A stretch of DNA of 64,000 bases from Streptomyces sp. VRA16 Mangrove soil (GCF_017377775.1 NZ_JAFVLN010000003.1:62001-126000), one strand, 5' to 3'. Positions 42,204-52,607 are shown, counted from the first letter of the stretch. The notes: generated from the sequence alone by a model not told the origin. Numbers and translations are program-made.

Positions 42204-43661
42204 TCACTTCTGGGCGGCGGGGGCGTTGAGACGGGAGCGACGCATCCCGTAGCAGAAGTAGAACACGAGGCCGACGGCCATCCAGACACCGAAGACGATC
42301 CAGGTGATCGTGGACAAGCTGCCCATCATCCACACGCAGAAGCCGAAGCCGAGGATCGGCAGAACCGGCGAGAGCGGCACGCGGAAGGTGCGCTTCATGT
42401 CGGGACGGGTCCGGCGCAGCACCACGACGGCGATGTTGACCAGGGCGAACGCGAAGAGCGTGCCGATGCTGGTGGCGTCGGCGAGCTGCCCGAGCGGGAT
42501 CGCGGCGGCGAGCACACCGCAGAACAGGGAGACGATGACGGTGTTGGCGCGGGGCGCGCCGGTCTTCGGGTGGACCTTGGCGAAGGTCTTCGGGACGAGG
42601 CCGTCGCGGGCCATGGCGAACAGGATGCGGGTCTGGCCGTAGAGCACGGTCAGCACCACGGACGCGATGGCGATGACGGCGCCGGCGGCGAGCAGCGTCG
42701 CCCAGAACGACTGGCCGGTGACGTCCTTCATGATCCCGGCGAGGGTCGCCTCGGTGTCGTCGAACTGCTTCCAGGGCCGCGCGCCGACGGCGACGGCGGC
42801 GACGAGCACGTACAGCGCGGTGACGATGACGAGGGAGAGCATGATCGCCCGGGGCAGGTCGCGCTGCGCGTTCTTGGCCTCCTCGCCGGCGGTGGAGGCG
42901 GCGTCGAAGCCGATGTACGAGAAGAAGAGCGTGGCACCGGCGGCGCTGACGCCCGCCATGCCGAGCGGCATGAAGTGCTCGTAGTTGCCGGACTGGAAGC
43001 CCTTGAGGCCGATCGCGCAGAACAGCAGCAGCGAGACGATCTTCACGACGACCATGATCGTGTTGGCGCGGGCCGACTCACGGGCGCCGCCGAGCAGGAA
43101 CGCCATCGCGAGCAGTACGACGATCAGGGCCGGCAGGTTGAAGATGCCGCCGTCACCGGGCGGCGCGGACAGTGCGTCCGGGAGGGTGACGCCGATGGTG
43201 CCGTCGAGCAGTTCGTTGAGGTACTCGCCCCAGCCGACGGCGACGGCCGCGACCGAGACGCCGTACTCCAGGATCAGGCACCAGCCGCAGACCCAGGCGA
43301 CGAGTTCGCCCATCGTTGCGTATGCGTACGAGTACGAGGATCCGGCGACCGGGATGGTGCCGGCCAGCTCCGCGTACGAGAGGGCCGAGAAGAGCGCCGT
43401 CAGACCGGCGATCACAAAGGAGAGGGTGACCGCGGGGCCCGCCTTGGGAACCGCCTCGCCCAGCACGACGAAGATGCCGGTGCCGAGCGTGGCACCGATG
43501 CTGATCATGGTCAGCTGCCAGAGGCCGAGCGAGCGCCGCAGCGTGCCGCCCTCTCCCTGGCCGCCCTCCGCGACCAGGCGTTCCACGGGCTTGCGCCGCA
43601 GAAGTCGGGCCCCGAACCCCACGGGGGCGGTCGCTGCGGACGGTGTGCGCTGGTCGAGCAC
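42204..43661 (-). CDS. APC family amino acid permease
   Basis: A 485-residue cationic-amino-acid-transporter-like APC protein with ~12 membrane segments. The first segment carries the substrate-backbone motif ISIGATLGTGIFVVLG; FFSYIGFDAASTAGEEAKNA is the conserved loop of the CAT group. It imports an amino acid by proton symport; the exact substrate is unknown. GTG 43661 is chosen because AAGGAG lies 9 bases upstream. It leads a two-gene unit with the Lrp/AsnC regulator, and TTGCG boxes stand 160-240 bases upstream. Confidence 0.9.
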   Translation of the reverse strand: MLDQRTPSAATAPVGFGARLLRRKPVERLVAEGGQGEGGTLRRSLGLWQLTMISIGATLGTGIFVVLGEAVPKAGPAVTLSFVIAGLTALFSALSYAELAGTIPVAGSSYSYAYATMGELVAWVCGWCLILEYGVSVAAVAVGWGEYLNELLDGTIGVTLPDALSAPPGDGGIFNLPALIVVLLAMAFLLGGARESARANTIMVVVKIVSLLLFCAIGLKGFQSGNYEHFMPLGMAGVSAAGATLFFSYIGFDAASTAGEEAKNAQRDLPRAIMLSLVIVTALYVLVAAVAVGARPWKQFDDTEATLAGIMKDVTGQSFWATLLAAGAVIAIASVVLTVLYGQTRILFAMARDGLVPKTFAKVHPKTGAPRANTVIVSLFCGVLAAAIPLGQLADATSIGTLFAFALVNIAVVVLRRTRPDMKRTFRVPLSPVLPILGFGFCVWMMGSLSTITWIVFGVWMAVGLVFYFCYGMRRSRLNAPAAQK

Positions 43662-44088
43662 GGGCTGGCTCCTTGATCGCTGCCGACTGAGAGCGGCCAT
43701 GACAAGGGGATCCATGGCGGTCCACACCCTGACCGGGGACCGCCGAGCAAGGCCGTCCCCCGCCACGCCACGTACAGCGGATGACTTTAGAGGACGCTCG
43801 TTCCCGTCTGTAATGCAGCAACCTTGCGCACACCCGGATGATCGTTGCGCGTACCGCGAGGACCCGGGTGTTCATTGCGTCGCCCGTTCCCTCCGTTGCG
43901 CCGGATGTGTCCGGGACCACACCTCACACCGGGGAGTGAAAACCCGGGACCCGGGTATTCGGTACGGCCGCCCCTGTCGTGGCGCCGGCGAGACCACCTG
44001 ACGTCAACCCGGGCTGCGACAGGGGCAGTTCGGGCCGGGCATCATGTGCACGGCGCATCCGTCCGCAGAAGCGAAATGAGAGGGGCTT
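43662..44088. other. Divergent regulatory region between permease and stress operon
   Basis: A gene-free 427-base stretch. It carries four phased TTGCG boxes (43824-43900), a CCCGGGACCCGGG palindromic patch near 43943, and GGGTAT at 43953-43958. The latter resembles the -10 of SigB-type stress promoters, though no convincing GTTT-like -35 accompanies it. The stress operon's promoter must lie here. Confidence 0.5.
43824..43900. promoter_or_regulatory. Probable Lrp/AsnC binding array (four TTGCG boxes)
   Basis: TTGCG starts at 43824, 43845, 43875 and 43896, with spacings 21, 30 and 21, close to whole helical turns. All have the same orientation as those upstream of the amine oxidase, relative to a gene on the minus strand. 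Confidence 0.6.
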
Positions 44089-44973
44089 GTGAGTACCAGC
44101 GAGACCGATATCCGCACCCTGTTGCTCGAGGCGCTCAGGGACCAGGAGGAGCAGATCGCCGCCCGCTGGACGGCGCTCCAGCTCGAACAGGCGGCGCTCG
44201 GCACCGACATGACCGAGGGCGAGCTGCGCGAGGAGGCGCTCACCCTCGTCGACGCGCTCATCGAGGCGTTGGCCGGTGACACCCCGGTCGAGCGTGTGGT
44301 GACCTCGCACCACAATCTGCGCACGACGGTGACCGAGCTGTCGCTGCGCCGGGTGCGGGCGGGGGCCACCCCCACCGACACCTCCCTGGCCGTGCTCTCC
44401 CTCAAGGAGGCGATCCTCGCGGCCGTGCAGCACACCACCCGCGACACCCGGGAGCTGTACTCGGCGGCGATCCTCGTGAACCGGATGCTGGACGCGGCCG
44501 GCGCGCTCTCCTTCGAGACGTACGTCGAGGGCCGCGAGGAGATCATCCAGCGGCAGAGCCGGCAGCTGATGGAACTCTCCACGCCCGTCGTACGGCTGTG
44601 GAAGCACGTGCTGGCCGTGCCGCTGATCGGCACGCTCGACACGGCACGCACGCAGATCGTCATGGAATCGCTGCTCCAGGCCATCCAGGACCACGAGGCG
44701 AAGGTCGCCATCATCGACATCACCGGGGTGCTGACCGTCGACACGGCGGTCGCGCAGCACCTCATGCACACCGTCAACGCGGTCCGCCTGATGGGCGCGG
44801 ACTGTGTCATCAGCGGGATCCGGCCGCCCATCGCCCAGACCATCGCCCAGTTGGGGATCGACCTGTCCACCATCCTGACCCGCGCCACGCTGGCCGACGC
44901 GCTGTCCGCCGCGGTCAAGCTCACGGACCAGCCCGCCGTCGGGTTCGCCGTCACCGAGTCGGCACCACGGTGA
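44089..44973 (+). CDS. RsbR-type stressosome protein (STAS domain)
   Basis: A 294-residue RsbT co-antagonist. An N-terminal helical sensor domain (residues ~5-150, RsbRD-like) is joined by a helical linker to a C-terminal STAS domain (~165-285). Thr185 in GTLDTARTQ and Thr219 in VLTVDTAV are 34 residues apart, as are the RsbT-phosphorylated Thr171/Thr205 of Bacillus RsbRA. It would form the stressosome shell with RsbS and capture RsbT. GAGGGGC precedes the GTG start. First gene of a tightly overlapping operon. Confidence 0.9.
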   Translation: MSTSETDIRTLLLEALRDQEEQIAARWTALQLEQAALGTDMTEGELREEALTLVDALIEALAGDTPVERVVTSHHNLRTTVTELSLRRVRAGATPTDTSLAVLSLKEAILAAVQHTTRDTRELYSAAILVNRMLDAAGALSFETYVEGREEIIQRQSRQLMELSTPVVRLWKHVLAVPLIGTLDTARTQIVMESLLQAIQDHEAKVAIIDITGVLTVDTAVAQHLMHTVNAVRLMGADCVISGIRPPIAQTIAQLGIDLSTILTRATLADALSAAVKLTDQPAVGFAVTESAPR

Positions 44974-45371
44974 TCGAGCCGCGCCCGCAGGGCGTTCCCA
45001 TTCTGCGGCTCGGCGACGTCCTGGTGACGGGCCTGCTCAACGAGCTGGACGACCGCTCCGCCCTGATGTTCACGGACGAGCTCACCGAGCGGATCGCGTC
45101 CGACGGGGCCCGCGGGGTGCTGATCGACATCTCCCGCCTGGAGATCATCGACTCCTTCGTGGCCCGCACCCTCATGGAGCTGACCACGATGGCCCGGCTG
45201 CTGGGCGCCCGGGTGATCGTCGCCGGGATGCGTCCCGCCGTCGCCATCACCCTGGTCGAGCTCGGCATCCGGCTGACGGGTGTGGAGACCGCGCTCAACG
45301 CGGAGCAGGGCCTGACCGCGCTCGGCTGGCAGCGGACACTGGAGGCTCCCGGCCATGACCATGTCCGATGA
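44970..45371 (+). CDS. rsbS: RsbS-type stressosome STAS protein
   Basis: A 133-residue single STAS domain with the RsbS pattern ILRLGDVLVTGLLNELDD, RGVLIDISRLEIIDSFVAR and IVAGMRPAVAITLVELGI. Ser62 in IIDSF is the expected RsbT phosphorylation site (Ser59 in Bacillus). It overlaps rsbR by 4 bases (GTGA) and the kinase gene by 17 bases, so stoichiometric synthesis is likely. Confidence 0.92.
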   Translation: MIEPRPQGVPILRLGDVLVTGLLNELDDRSALMFTDELTERIASDGARGVLIDISRLEIIDSFVARTLMELTTMARLLGARVIVAGMRPAVAITLVELGIRLTGVETALNAEQGLTALGWQRTLEAPGHDHVR

Positions 45372-45813
45372 GCACACGGCGCCCGCGTCCCTTGCCCCCG
45401 GAGCGCAGGTGACCGTTCGGCGTTCGTACGAAGTCCGCTCCGACGACGACCTGCTGACGGTGCGTCATGCCGTGCGCGCGGCCACCGTGGAGTGCGGTTT
45501 CGGTCTCGTCGACCAGACCCGGGTGGTGACGGCGGCGAGCGAACTCGCCCGCAACGCCTACGTCCACGGCAAGGGCGGCACCCTCACCGTGGAGCTGCTG
45601 ACCCGGCCCGGCGGGTCCGGCATCCGCCTGGTGATCCGCGACGAAGGGCCCGGCATCGCGGACGTCGCCACCGCCCTCGTCGACGGTTTCACCACCGGCG
45701 GCGGGCTCGGCCACGGACTGGGCGGTGCCCGGCGCCTGATGGACGAGTTCCGGGTGGACACCCGGCCCGGCGCGGGAACGACGGTGACCGTCGCGCGGTG
45801 GACGCTGCGATGA
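45355..45813 (+). CDS. rsbT: RsbT-type serine/threonine kinase (GHKL)
   Basis: A 152-residue GHKL ATPase that phosphorylates RsbS/RsbR and, once released, activates a PP2C phosphatase. Motifs are the N box ASELARNAYVHGKGG, G1 box IRDEGPGIAD and G2 box GGGLGHGLGGARRL. ATG 45355 is preferred, with GGAGG upstream; ATG 45361 is an alternative. It overlaps rsbS at its start and the next gene by 4 bases at its end. Confidence 0.92.
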   Translation: MTMSDEHTAPASLAPGAQVTVRRSYEVRSDDDLLTVRHAVRAATVECGFGLVDQTRVVTAASELARNAYVHGKGGTLTVELLTRPGGSGIRLVIRDEGPGIADVATALVDGFTTGGGLGHGLGGARRLMDEFRVDTRPGAGTTVTVARWTLR

Positions 45814-46826
45814 CACAGGCCCCTCCCGACCGTGCGGTGACCGCGCACGTGGTCGTCGACCATGCCAGCGCCGTGCACCACGCGGCGACGCTGGCCCGGC
45901 GCACCGCGCGCGTCAGCGGGCTCGACGCCGCCGCGGCCGAGCGGGCCGCGGTGCTCACCACCGAGCTCGCCGGGAACCTGCTGCGGCACGCGGTGGGCGG
46001 CGCCGTGTACGTGCAGTGCCATCCGCTGGGCGGCGGCGTCGACGTGGTCGCCGTCGACCGGGGCCCCGGCATGGCGAGCCCGGACCGGGCCATGGTCGAC
46101 GGGTTCAGCACCGCAGGCACGCTCGGCTCGGGCATGGGCGCGGCCCGCCGGCTCGCCGACGAGCTGACGCTGCGCACGCTGCCCGGCATCGGCACGCTGA
46201 TCTGCGCCCGCCTGCGGGCCGCGGACTCCGCGCCGGCCCGCGCCGACCTCGGTCTGCTGTGCCTGCCGGTGCGCGGCGAGTCGGCGTGCGGGGACAGCGC
46301 GGCCGTGGTGGACGCTCCGGGCGGGCGCACCGCGATGGTCGTGGACGGGCTCGGGCACGGGGTGGCGGCGGCCGAGGCGGCCGCCGCCGCGGTGGCCGCG
46401 TTCCGGGCCGCGCCGGAACGCCCGCTGCCCGAGCTGCTTTCGGCCATGGACCGGGCCCTGCGCTCGGGCCGCGGCGCGGCGGTCGGCCTGGTCCGGCTGC
46501 GCCCCGGCTCGGTGGAGCACTGCGGGATCGGCAACGTACGGATGCTGCTGGTCGCCCAGGACGGGGTACGGTCCCGGGCGCTCGGTCAGCCGGGTGTGGT
46601 CGGCTGGAACATGCCGCGGCCGCTGGCCCGTACGCTGCCGATGCCGCAGGAGTGCGCGGCGGTCGTGCACAGCGACGGCATCGCGGCGCGCTGGGCGGAC
46701 GACGCGCCTCCGTTCCTGCTGGGGATGCCGCCCCGGCTGCTGGCCGCCGCCCTCGGGCACGGCCACCGCAGTGCCCGCGACGACGCGACCGCCCTGGTCT
46801 CCGGGGCGGCAAGGAGGAGCACATGA
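45810..46826 (+). CDS. GHKL-ATPase/PP2C fusion phosphatase (RsbX-like)
   Basis: A 338-residue two-domain protein. Residues ~1-135 resemble RsbT/RsbW kinases (TTELAGNLLRHAV, VDRGPGMASPD, LGSGMGAARRL). Residues ~145-335 are a PP2C/SpoIIE phosphatase (GDSAAVVDAPGGRT, VVDGLGHGVAAAEAAA, VVHSDGIAARW), like RsbX, which resets RsbR/RsbS by dephosphorylation. The fusion of a kinase-like and a phosphatase domain on one chain is a feature of actinobacterial stressosome operons. It overlaps both neighbours by 4 bases. Confidence 0.88.
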   Translation: MTQAPPDRAVTAHVVVDHASAVHHAATLARRTARVSGLDAAAAERAAVLTTELAGNLLRHAVGGAVYVQCHPLGGGVDVVAVDRGPGMASPDRAMVDGFSTAGTLGSGMGAARRLADELTLRTLPGIGTLICARLRAADSAPARADLGLLCLPVRGESACGDSAAVVDAPGGRTAMVVDGLGHGVAAAEAAAAAVAAFRAAPERPLPELLSAMDRALRSGRGAAVGLVRLRPGSVEHCGIGNVRMLLVAQDGVRSRALGQPGVVGWNMPRPLARTLPMPQECAAVVHSDGIAARWADDAPPFLLGMPPRLLAAALGHGHRSARDDATALVSGAARRST

Positions 46827-48040
46827 CGGACAAGGCGGCCGCGCACCACCGGACGACGCACAGGTCCCTGCCCGAACTGCGTTCCGCGGTGAGGGCGCTG
46901 GCGGCCCGGCTGCGGCTGCCGGCCGAGCTGCGCACCCGCCTGGCCCAGTCCGTGTCCCGGGTGGCCGAGACCGAACTGCGGGCGGGTCGCCTCGTCACGC
47001 TGGAGGCGGCGCCGGAACAGGCGGCCGCCGAGCGGCAGTTGACACTGCGGCTGCGGGCGCCGTCGGCCACGGCCGTGGAGAGCCTGCCGCTGCCCGCGCA
47101 CCGGGAGGCGGACACCACGGTGTGGCGCATCCCGCTGCCCGCGCAGGCGGTCGTCGGCCGCGGCGCCGCCTCGACCGTGGAGCTCCTGGAAGAAGAGCTG
47201 CGGGTGGCGGTGGCCAGGGCCGAGACCCTGGAGGCCGACCGGCGCCGCGTCACCCACGAGCTGGACGAGACGAACAGCGGCGTCCTCGCCCTGTACGTGC
47301 AGCTGGAGGAGCGCGACGAGCAACTGCGGCGCGCCCACGGCCAGATGCTGCGCGAGCTGGAGGACGCGCTGCGGCCCGCGCCGATAAAGGTCGACGGTCT
47401 CGAACTGGCGATCCACTACGCTCCGGCCGGCACCGACGCGCCCACCGGCGGCGACCTCTACGACTGGTTCCAGCTGCCGGACGGCACGGTCCACATCACG
47501 GTCGTCGACGCCCTCGGGCACGGGGTGGCCAGTACCCGCAGCGCCCTGAACGTGACGCACGCCGTGCGCACCCTCACCCTGGAGGGCCACTCCCTGGAGT
47601 CGATCGTGGGGCGCACGGACGAGATCCTGCTGCCCTACGACCGTGAGCTGATGGCAACGGTGCAACTGGTCAGGATCGACCCGGTCTCGGGCCGGCTCGC
47701 GCTGGCCAACGGCAGCCATCCGCCGCCGCTGCTGGTGCACGAGGACGGCAGTGCCCGCTTCCTGGAAGTGCGCGGCCGGGGCATCGGCTACCCGATGGCG
47801 GGCAGTGAGGGACTGCGGCACGAACAACTCGCCCCCGACGACCTGCTGGTCCTGTACACGGACGGCCTGACCGAGAGCCGCCGCGACCCCTACGAGGGCG
47901 AGCGGCGGCTGACCGCGGCGGCGGTGCGCCACCGGCACCGCCCCACCGAAGAGATCCCCGGCGCCCTCGCGGAGGAGATGCACACCGTGATCCTGCACCC
48001 GGACGACACCCTCGCCCTGACCGTACGGAGAAGCCGATGA
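46823..48040 (+). CDS. PP2C/SpoIIE phosphatase, RsbU-like
   Basis: A 405-residue protein. A kinase-like N-terminal region (~1-120) without an intact ATP site is followed by a coiled coil (~125-180, VELLEEELRVAVARAETLEA onward) and a SpoIIE-type phosphatase (~190-405: ASTRSALNVTHAVR, VVDALGHGVASTRS, LVLYTDGLTESRRD). In the Bacillus scheme the free RsbT kinase activates RsbU to dephosphorylate an antagonist; this is the natural candidate. GGAGGAG precedes the ATG, which overlaps the previous stop by 4 bases. Confidence 0.88.
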   Translation: MTDKAAAHHRTTHRSLPELRSAVRALAARLRLPAELRTRLAQSVSRVAETELRAGRLVTLEAAPEQAAAERQLTLRLRAPSATAVESLPLPAHREADTTVWRIPLPAQAVVGRGAASTVELLEEELRVAVARAETLEADRRRVTHELDETNSGVLALYVQLEERDEQLRRAHGQMLRELEDALRPAPIKVDGLELAIHYAPAGTDAPTGGDLYDWFQLPDGTVHITVVDALGHGVASTRSALNVTHAVRTLTLEGHSLESIVGRTDEILLPYDRELMATVQLVRIDPVSGRLALANGSHPPPLLVHEDGSARFLEVRGRGIGYPMAGSEGLRHEQLAPDDLLVLYTDGLTESRRDPYEGERRLTAAAVRHRHRPTEEIPGALAEEMHTVILHPDDTLALTVRRSR

Positions 48041-48429
48041 ACCGTCCCGCGCCCGGGGCGATACCCGACGACGCGTCCCACGAGCTGCGGCTCGTCACCT
48101 CGCAGGGCCCGCACGGCCCCGTCGTCGCCCTCACCGGCGACCTCGACTACGAGAGCGCGCCGCAGTTGCTGGAAGCGCTGCCGAAGATCGACGTACCGGA
48201 CGGGGGCGGGATCACCCTCGACCTGGCGGACGTACGGTTCTTCGACTCGGGCGGTATCAACGCGCTGCTGCGGGCCCGCACCGCGCTCCAGGACCGGGGC
48301 GCCGACCTGGCGGTGCGCCGGCTCTCCCCGGTCGTCGAGCGGATCTTCCGGATCACCGGGCTCGACACGGTGCTGATCCCCGACGAACCGCCCGGAACCG
48401 GTACCGGTACGGATCCGGCGGCGGGGTAG
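48037..48429 (+). CDS. STAS anti-sigma-factor antagonist (RsbV-like)
   Basis: A 130-residue STAS protein with PVVALTGDLDYESAPQLLEA and the phosphorylation region LADVRFFDSGGINALLRA, where the conserved Ser in FDSGG is the expected phosphate acceptor. Dephosphorylated, it would bind and disarm an RsbW-type kinase. It overlaps the phosphatase gene by 4 bases and is followed 9 bases later by the kinase gene, the canonical partner-switch pair. Confidence 0.92.
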   Translation: MNRPAPGAIPDDASHELRLVTSQGPHGPVVALTGDLDYESAPQLLEALPKIDVPDGGGITLDLADVRFFDSGGINALLRARTALQDRGADLAVRRLSPVVERIFRITGLDTVLIPDEPPGTGTGTDPAAG

Positions 48430-48438
48430 CCGGACACC

Positions 48439-48807
48439 ATGGAGATCGTGATGGACGGTCCCCTCACGGGGACACAGGCCCGGCACACCGCCGCCCGGTT
48501 TCTCGCCGAGCACTGTCCGTGGGCCGACACGGACGCGGTGCTGCTGGTCGTCTCGGAGCTGGTCACCAACGCGGCACGGCACACCGGCGCCCTGGGCAGG
48601 CTCCGGCTGCGCGCGGACGCGGGCGGGCTCGCGGTGGCGGTGGAGGACGCCGACCCGCGGGCCCCGGTGCCCCGCCCCCCGGATCTCGGCGGCGGGGGCG
48701 GTTTCGGCTGGCACATGGTGGAGCGGCTCGCCGAGCGTCTCTCGGTACGGCCCGCGGCGGACGGCAAATGCATCGAGGCCGCGTGGACGGCGCCGGTGAC
48801 GGCGTGA
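48439..48807 (+). CDS. RsbW-like anti-sigma ATP-binding protein
   Basis: A 122-residue HATPase_c_2 protein. N box VSELVTNAARHTGAL, G1-like VEDADPRAPVPR and GGGGGFGWHMVERLAERL are the GHKL elements of RsbW/SpoIIAB-type kinases. It should phosphorylate the adjoining STAS antagonist and may hold a sigma factor, but none is encoded here. ATG 48439 is used; the MEIVMDG start has ATG alternatives. It ends the operon. Confidence 0.9.
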   Translation: MEIVMDGPLTGTQARHTAARFLAEHCPWADTDAVLLVVSELVTNAARHTGALGRLRLRADAGGLAVAVEDADPRAPVPRPPDLGGGGGFGWHMVERLAERLSVRPAADGKCIEAAWTAPVTA

Positions 48808-48848
48808 CCACGCGGCCTCGACGGCCGTGAGCCCGGGGCTCGTACGGA

Positions 48849-50309
<1,461 letters not shown>

Positions 50310-50430
50310 CTAGAAGGGAGCCCCGGAAGGATGCCGCCGGGGCACAAAGCACGTACTTCATTTTCCCACGCGGCCCCTCATCACGTCTTCGGGGCGAACG
50401 TCCCAAGGTCGAGGGACGTGCCTTGGATGA

Positions 50431-51204
50431 TCATCCGAGGGCGGCGGCGACGCCCCTGGCCAGGTCGCCGCCGGAGTGGTGGCCGACGGTGAGCAGGGCG
50501 CGCAGCGCGGTCCGCGGGTCGGTGGTGCCGGTCAGCAGGGCGTGGGCGGGGGCGACGCACTCGCCGCGGGCGGCGTGCCGGACGAGCGCGGCCGAGAGCA
50601 GCGTCGTACGGCGTGGGGCGTGCGCCACCGCGGCCCGCAGCGGGGCGAGCGGTCCGCCCCAGGCGCGGCGGGCGAGAAGCAGTCCGCACAGGATGTCGTC
50701 GCCGGAGGGGGTCAGCCCCGGGCCGAGGCCGAGCAGCGCGTGGGCGGCGTCCCCGGTCGCGGCATCGTCGCCGGCGCGCAGGGCGGCCCGCAGCCGGCCG
50801 AGGGCGACGGCGACGGGCCGGGGCGGTGGCGGCGCCCACTGGTCGATGAGGCGGTCGAGGGCGGGTCCGTCGAGGCGCGGGCGGCCGGGCAGGACCCGGG
50901 GCGGGGTCCACTGCCCGGCCGTCCGCACCGTCCGGGGACCGACGCGGACGGTACCGGCGCCGAGCACGGCGTCCGTACCGGGGCGTACGGCGGCGAACGA
51001 CAGCTCGGCGCAGGTGTGCGGGACGACCACCGCGTTCGGCAGCCTGATCGCGTCCCGCGTCACGACGGCGAGCGCGGGCAGCTCCGGGTCGCCGGTGGCG
51101 AGATGCACGGCGTACCGGGTGGCGGCGACGACGCGGGCGGCCCGCTCGGGCCCGTCGAGCAGCCGCGCCACGGAGCTGCTGACGAGCCCCTCCAGTGTGG
51201 TCAT
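50431..51204 (-). CDS. DUF2877 protein (AllH/YlbF-like, oxamate carbamoyltransferase subunit)
   Basis: A 257-residue protein; LLGLGPGLTPSGDDILCGLL is the DUF2877 signature. In E. coli the equivalent ylbF (allH) acts with fdrA (allF) and ylbE (allG) as oxamate carbamoyltransferase in allantoin use. The ATG at 51204 overlaps the DUF1116 gene by 4 bases, so all three are translationally coupled. It is the last gene of the minus-strand unit. Confidence 0.88.
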   Translation of the reverse strand: MTTLEGLVSSSVARLLDGPERAARVVAATRYAVHLATGDPELPALAVVTRDAIRLPNAVVVPHTCAELSFAAVRPGTDAVLGAGTVRVGPRTVRTAGQWTPPRVLPGRPRLDGPALDRLIDQWAPPPPRPVAVALGRLRAALRAGDDAATGDAAHALLGLGPGLTPSGDDILCGLLLARRAWGGPLAPLRAAVAHAPRRTTLLSAALVRHAARGECVAPAHALLTGTTDPRTALRALLTVGHHSGGDLARGVAAALG

Positions 51205-52607
51205 TCGGGGAACGCGTCCAGCGCGCCGGTGAAGCAGGCCATGGGGGCGTGGGTGAGTCCGGCGCCGATCTGGCCGATGCCGGGTTCGCGGTGGGCGATG
51301 CCGGTGGTGACGACGGGTTCGAGTCCGGTGTCCACGACCTTCCGTACGTCGATGCCGACCGGGCTGCCCGCGAAGTCGAGCCCGGAGAGCCGGTAGTCGC
51401 GGTGCCTGCCGAGGGTGATGGTGGCCATCTCCTCGCTGATCCGGCGGGCCCGCTGCGGGGTGCCGCCGACGAAGCCGACGATCGCGGGCGCGGCGGCGAG
51501 GGCGAAGCCGCCGAGCCCGTGGGTCTCGGTGATGGCGCTGTCGCCGATGTCGGGGTTGGCGTCGTCCGGCCCGTACCCGGCGAAGTAGAGCCCGTCGACG
51601 GGGGCGGCGGGCGCCGTGAACCAGGCGTCGCCGAGGCCGCTGACGCGGATCCCGACGTCGACGCCGTTGCGGGCGAACGCGGTGACGAGCGTGGAACGCG
51701 GCACGCCGTGCCCGGCCATGAGCGCCAACTTGCTGGCTGCCATGGAGAAGTTGAGGAACCAGTAGTTGTTGTCGCTCAGGAAGTCGAGCGCCTCGATGCC
51801 GCCGAGGTCGGCGTGGCGGGCGAGCGCGGGGGCGAGTTCGCGGGTGAGCAGGGCGCTGGCGGCGGTGTTGCGGCTGTGGCACTCGTCGCCCATCTGGAGC
51901 GCCTGAGCGGTGACGGTACGCAGGTTGACCGGTTCGGGCAGCGACCGCAGGGCCGCGCGCAGGGCGGGCCCGAGCCGCTCCCCCATCCACCGCAGCCGTC
52001 GCATCACGTCGTCGCCGAGGGCCCCGTAGCGCAGACAACGCCCTTGTCCCTCATTGAGGTTGGAGTACGCGCGCAGGCCGCTCGCCCGGTCCTCGACGAC
52101 CATCAGCGGCATGGACGCGGAGACGATCCCCGCCATCGGGCCGACCGCGTCGTGGTGGTGGCAGGGCGCGAAGCGGATCGCTCCGCAGTCGGCGAGCCGG
52201 GTCGCCTCCTCCTCGGTCGCGGCCCAGCCTTCGAGGAGGGCCGCGCCGACGACGGCGGCCCGCATGGGCCCGCACATGCGCTCCCAGGCGATGGGCGGCC
52301 CGGCGTGCAACAGCATTCGCTCCTCGGCGAGTCGGGGTATCAGTTCCCCCGCTGTCCTGACATCGGTCCACAGTGGCTGTACGTCGAGGACGCGGGCCAG
52401 CGCGGTCGCGTTGGCGGCCTCGATGCCGGGTTCGGCGGTGAGCCGGGCGAGCTTGGCGGCGAGGCGGGCGTCCCCGCCGGCGGGCGGCCGCCAGTCGATG
52501 TGGGTGACGGTGGCCCCGGCGGCGCGCGGCGCGGCGGCGAACTCCTCGACTCCTACGTTGACGATGCGCGGCGCGGCACCGAGGAGCGGGCGGGCGGGCA
52601 GGGTCAT
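51201..52607 (-). CDS. DUF1116 protein (AllG/YlbE-like, oxamate carbamoyltransferase subunit)
   Basis: A 468-residue protein with DUF1116 blocks FAPCHHHDAVGPMAGIVSAS, QMGDECHSRNTAAS and SDNNYWFLNFSMAASKLAL. Its E. coli counterpart YlbE is a subunit of the carbamoyltransferase that splits oxalurate to oxamate and carbamoyl phosphate. His-rich FAPCHHHD is a plausible active-site or metal region (inference). 4-base overlaps with the genes on both sides indicate one complex. Confidence 0.9.
   Translation of the reverse strand: MTLPARPLLGAAPRIVNVGVEEFAAAPRAAGATVTHIDWRPPAGGDARLAAKLARLTAEPGIEAANATALARVLDVQPLWTDVRTAGELIPRLAEERMLLHAGPPIAWERMCGPMRAAVVGAALLEGWAATEEEATRLADCGAIRFAPCHHHDAVGPMAGIVSASMPLMVVEDRASGLRAYSNLNEGQGRCLRYGALGDDVMRRLRWMGERLGPALRAALRSLPEPVNLRTVTAQALQMGDECHSRNTAASALLTRELAPALARHADLGGIEALDFLSDNNYWFLNFSMAASKLALMAGHGVPRSTLVTAFARNGVDVGIRVSGLGDAWFTAPAAPVDGLYFAGYGPDDANPDIGDSAITETHGLGGFALAAAPAIVGFVGGTPQRARRISEEMATITLGRHRDYRLSGLDFAGSPVGIDVRKVVDTGLEPVVTTGIAHREPGIGQIGAGLTHAPMACFTGALDAFPE

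Noticed and set aside
43953..43958. GGGTAT as a SigB-type promoter of the stress operon
   Set aside because: No convincing -35 at the proper distance; recorded only as a possibility in the intergenic entry.
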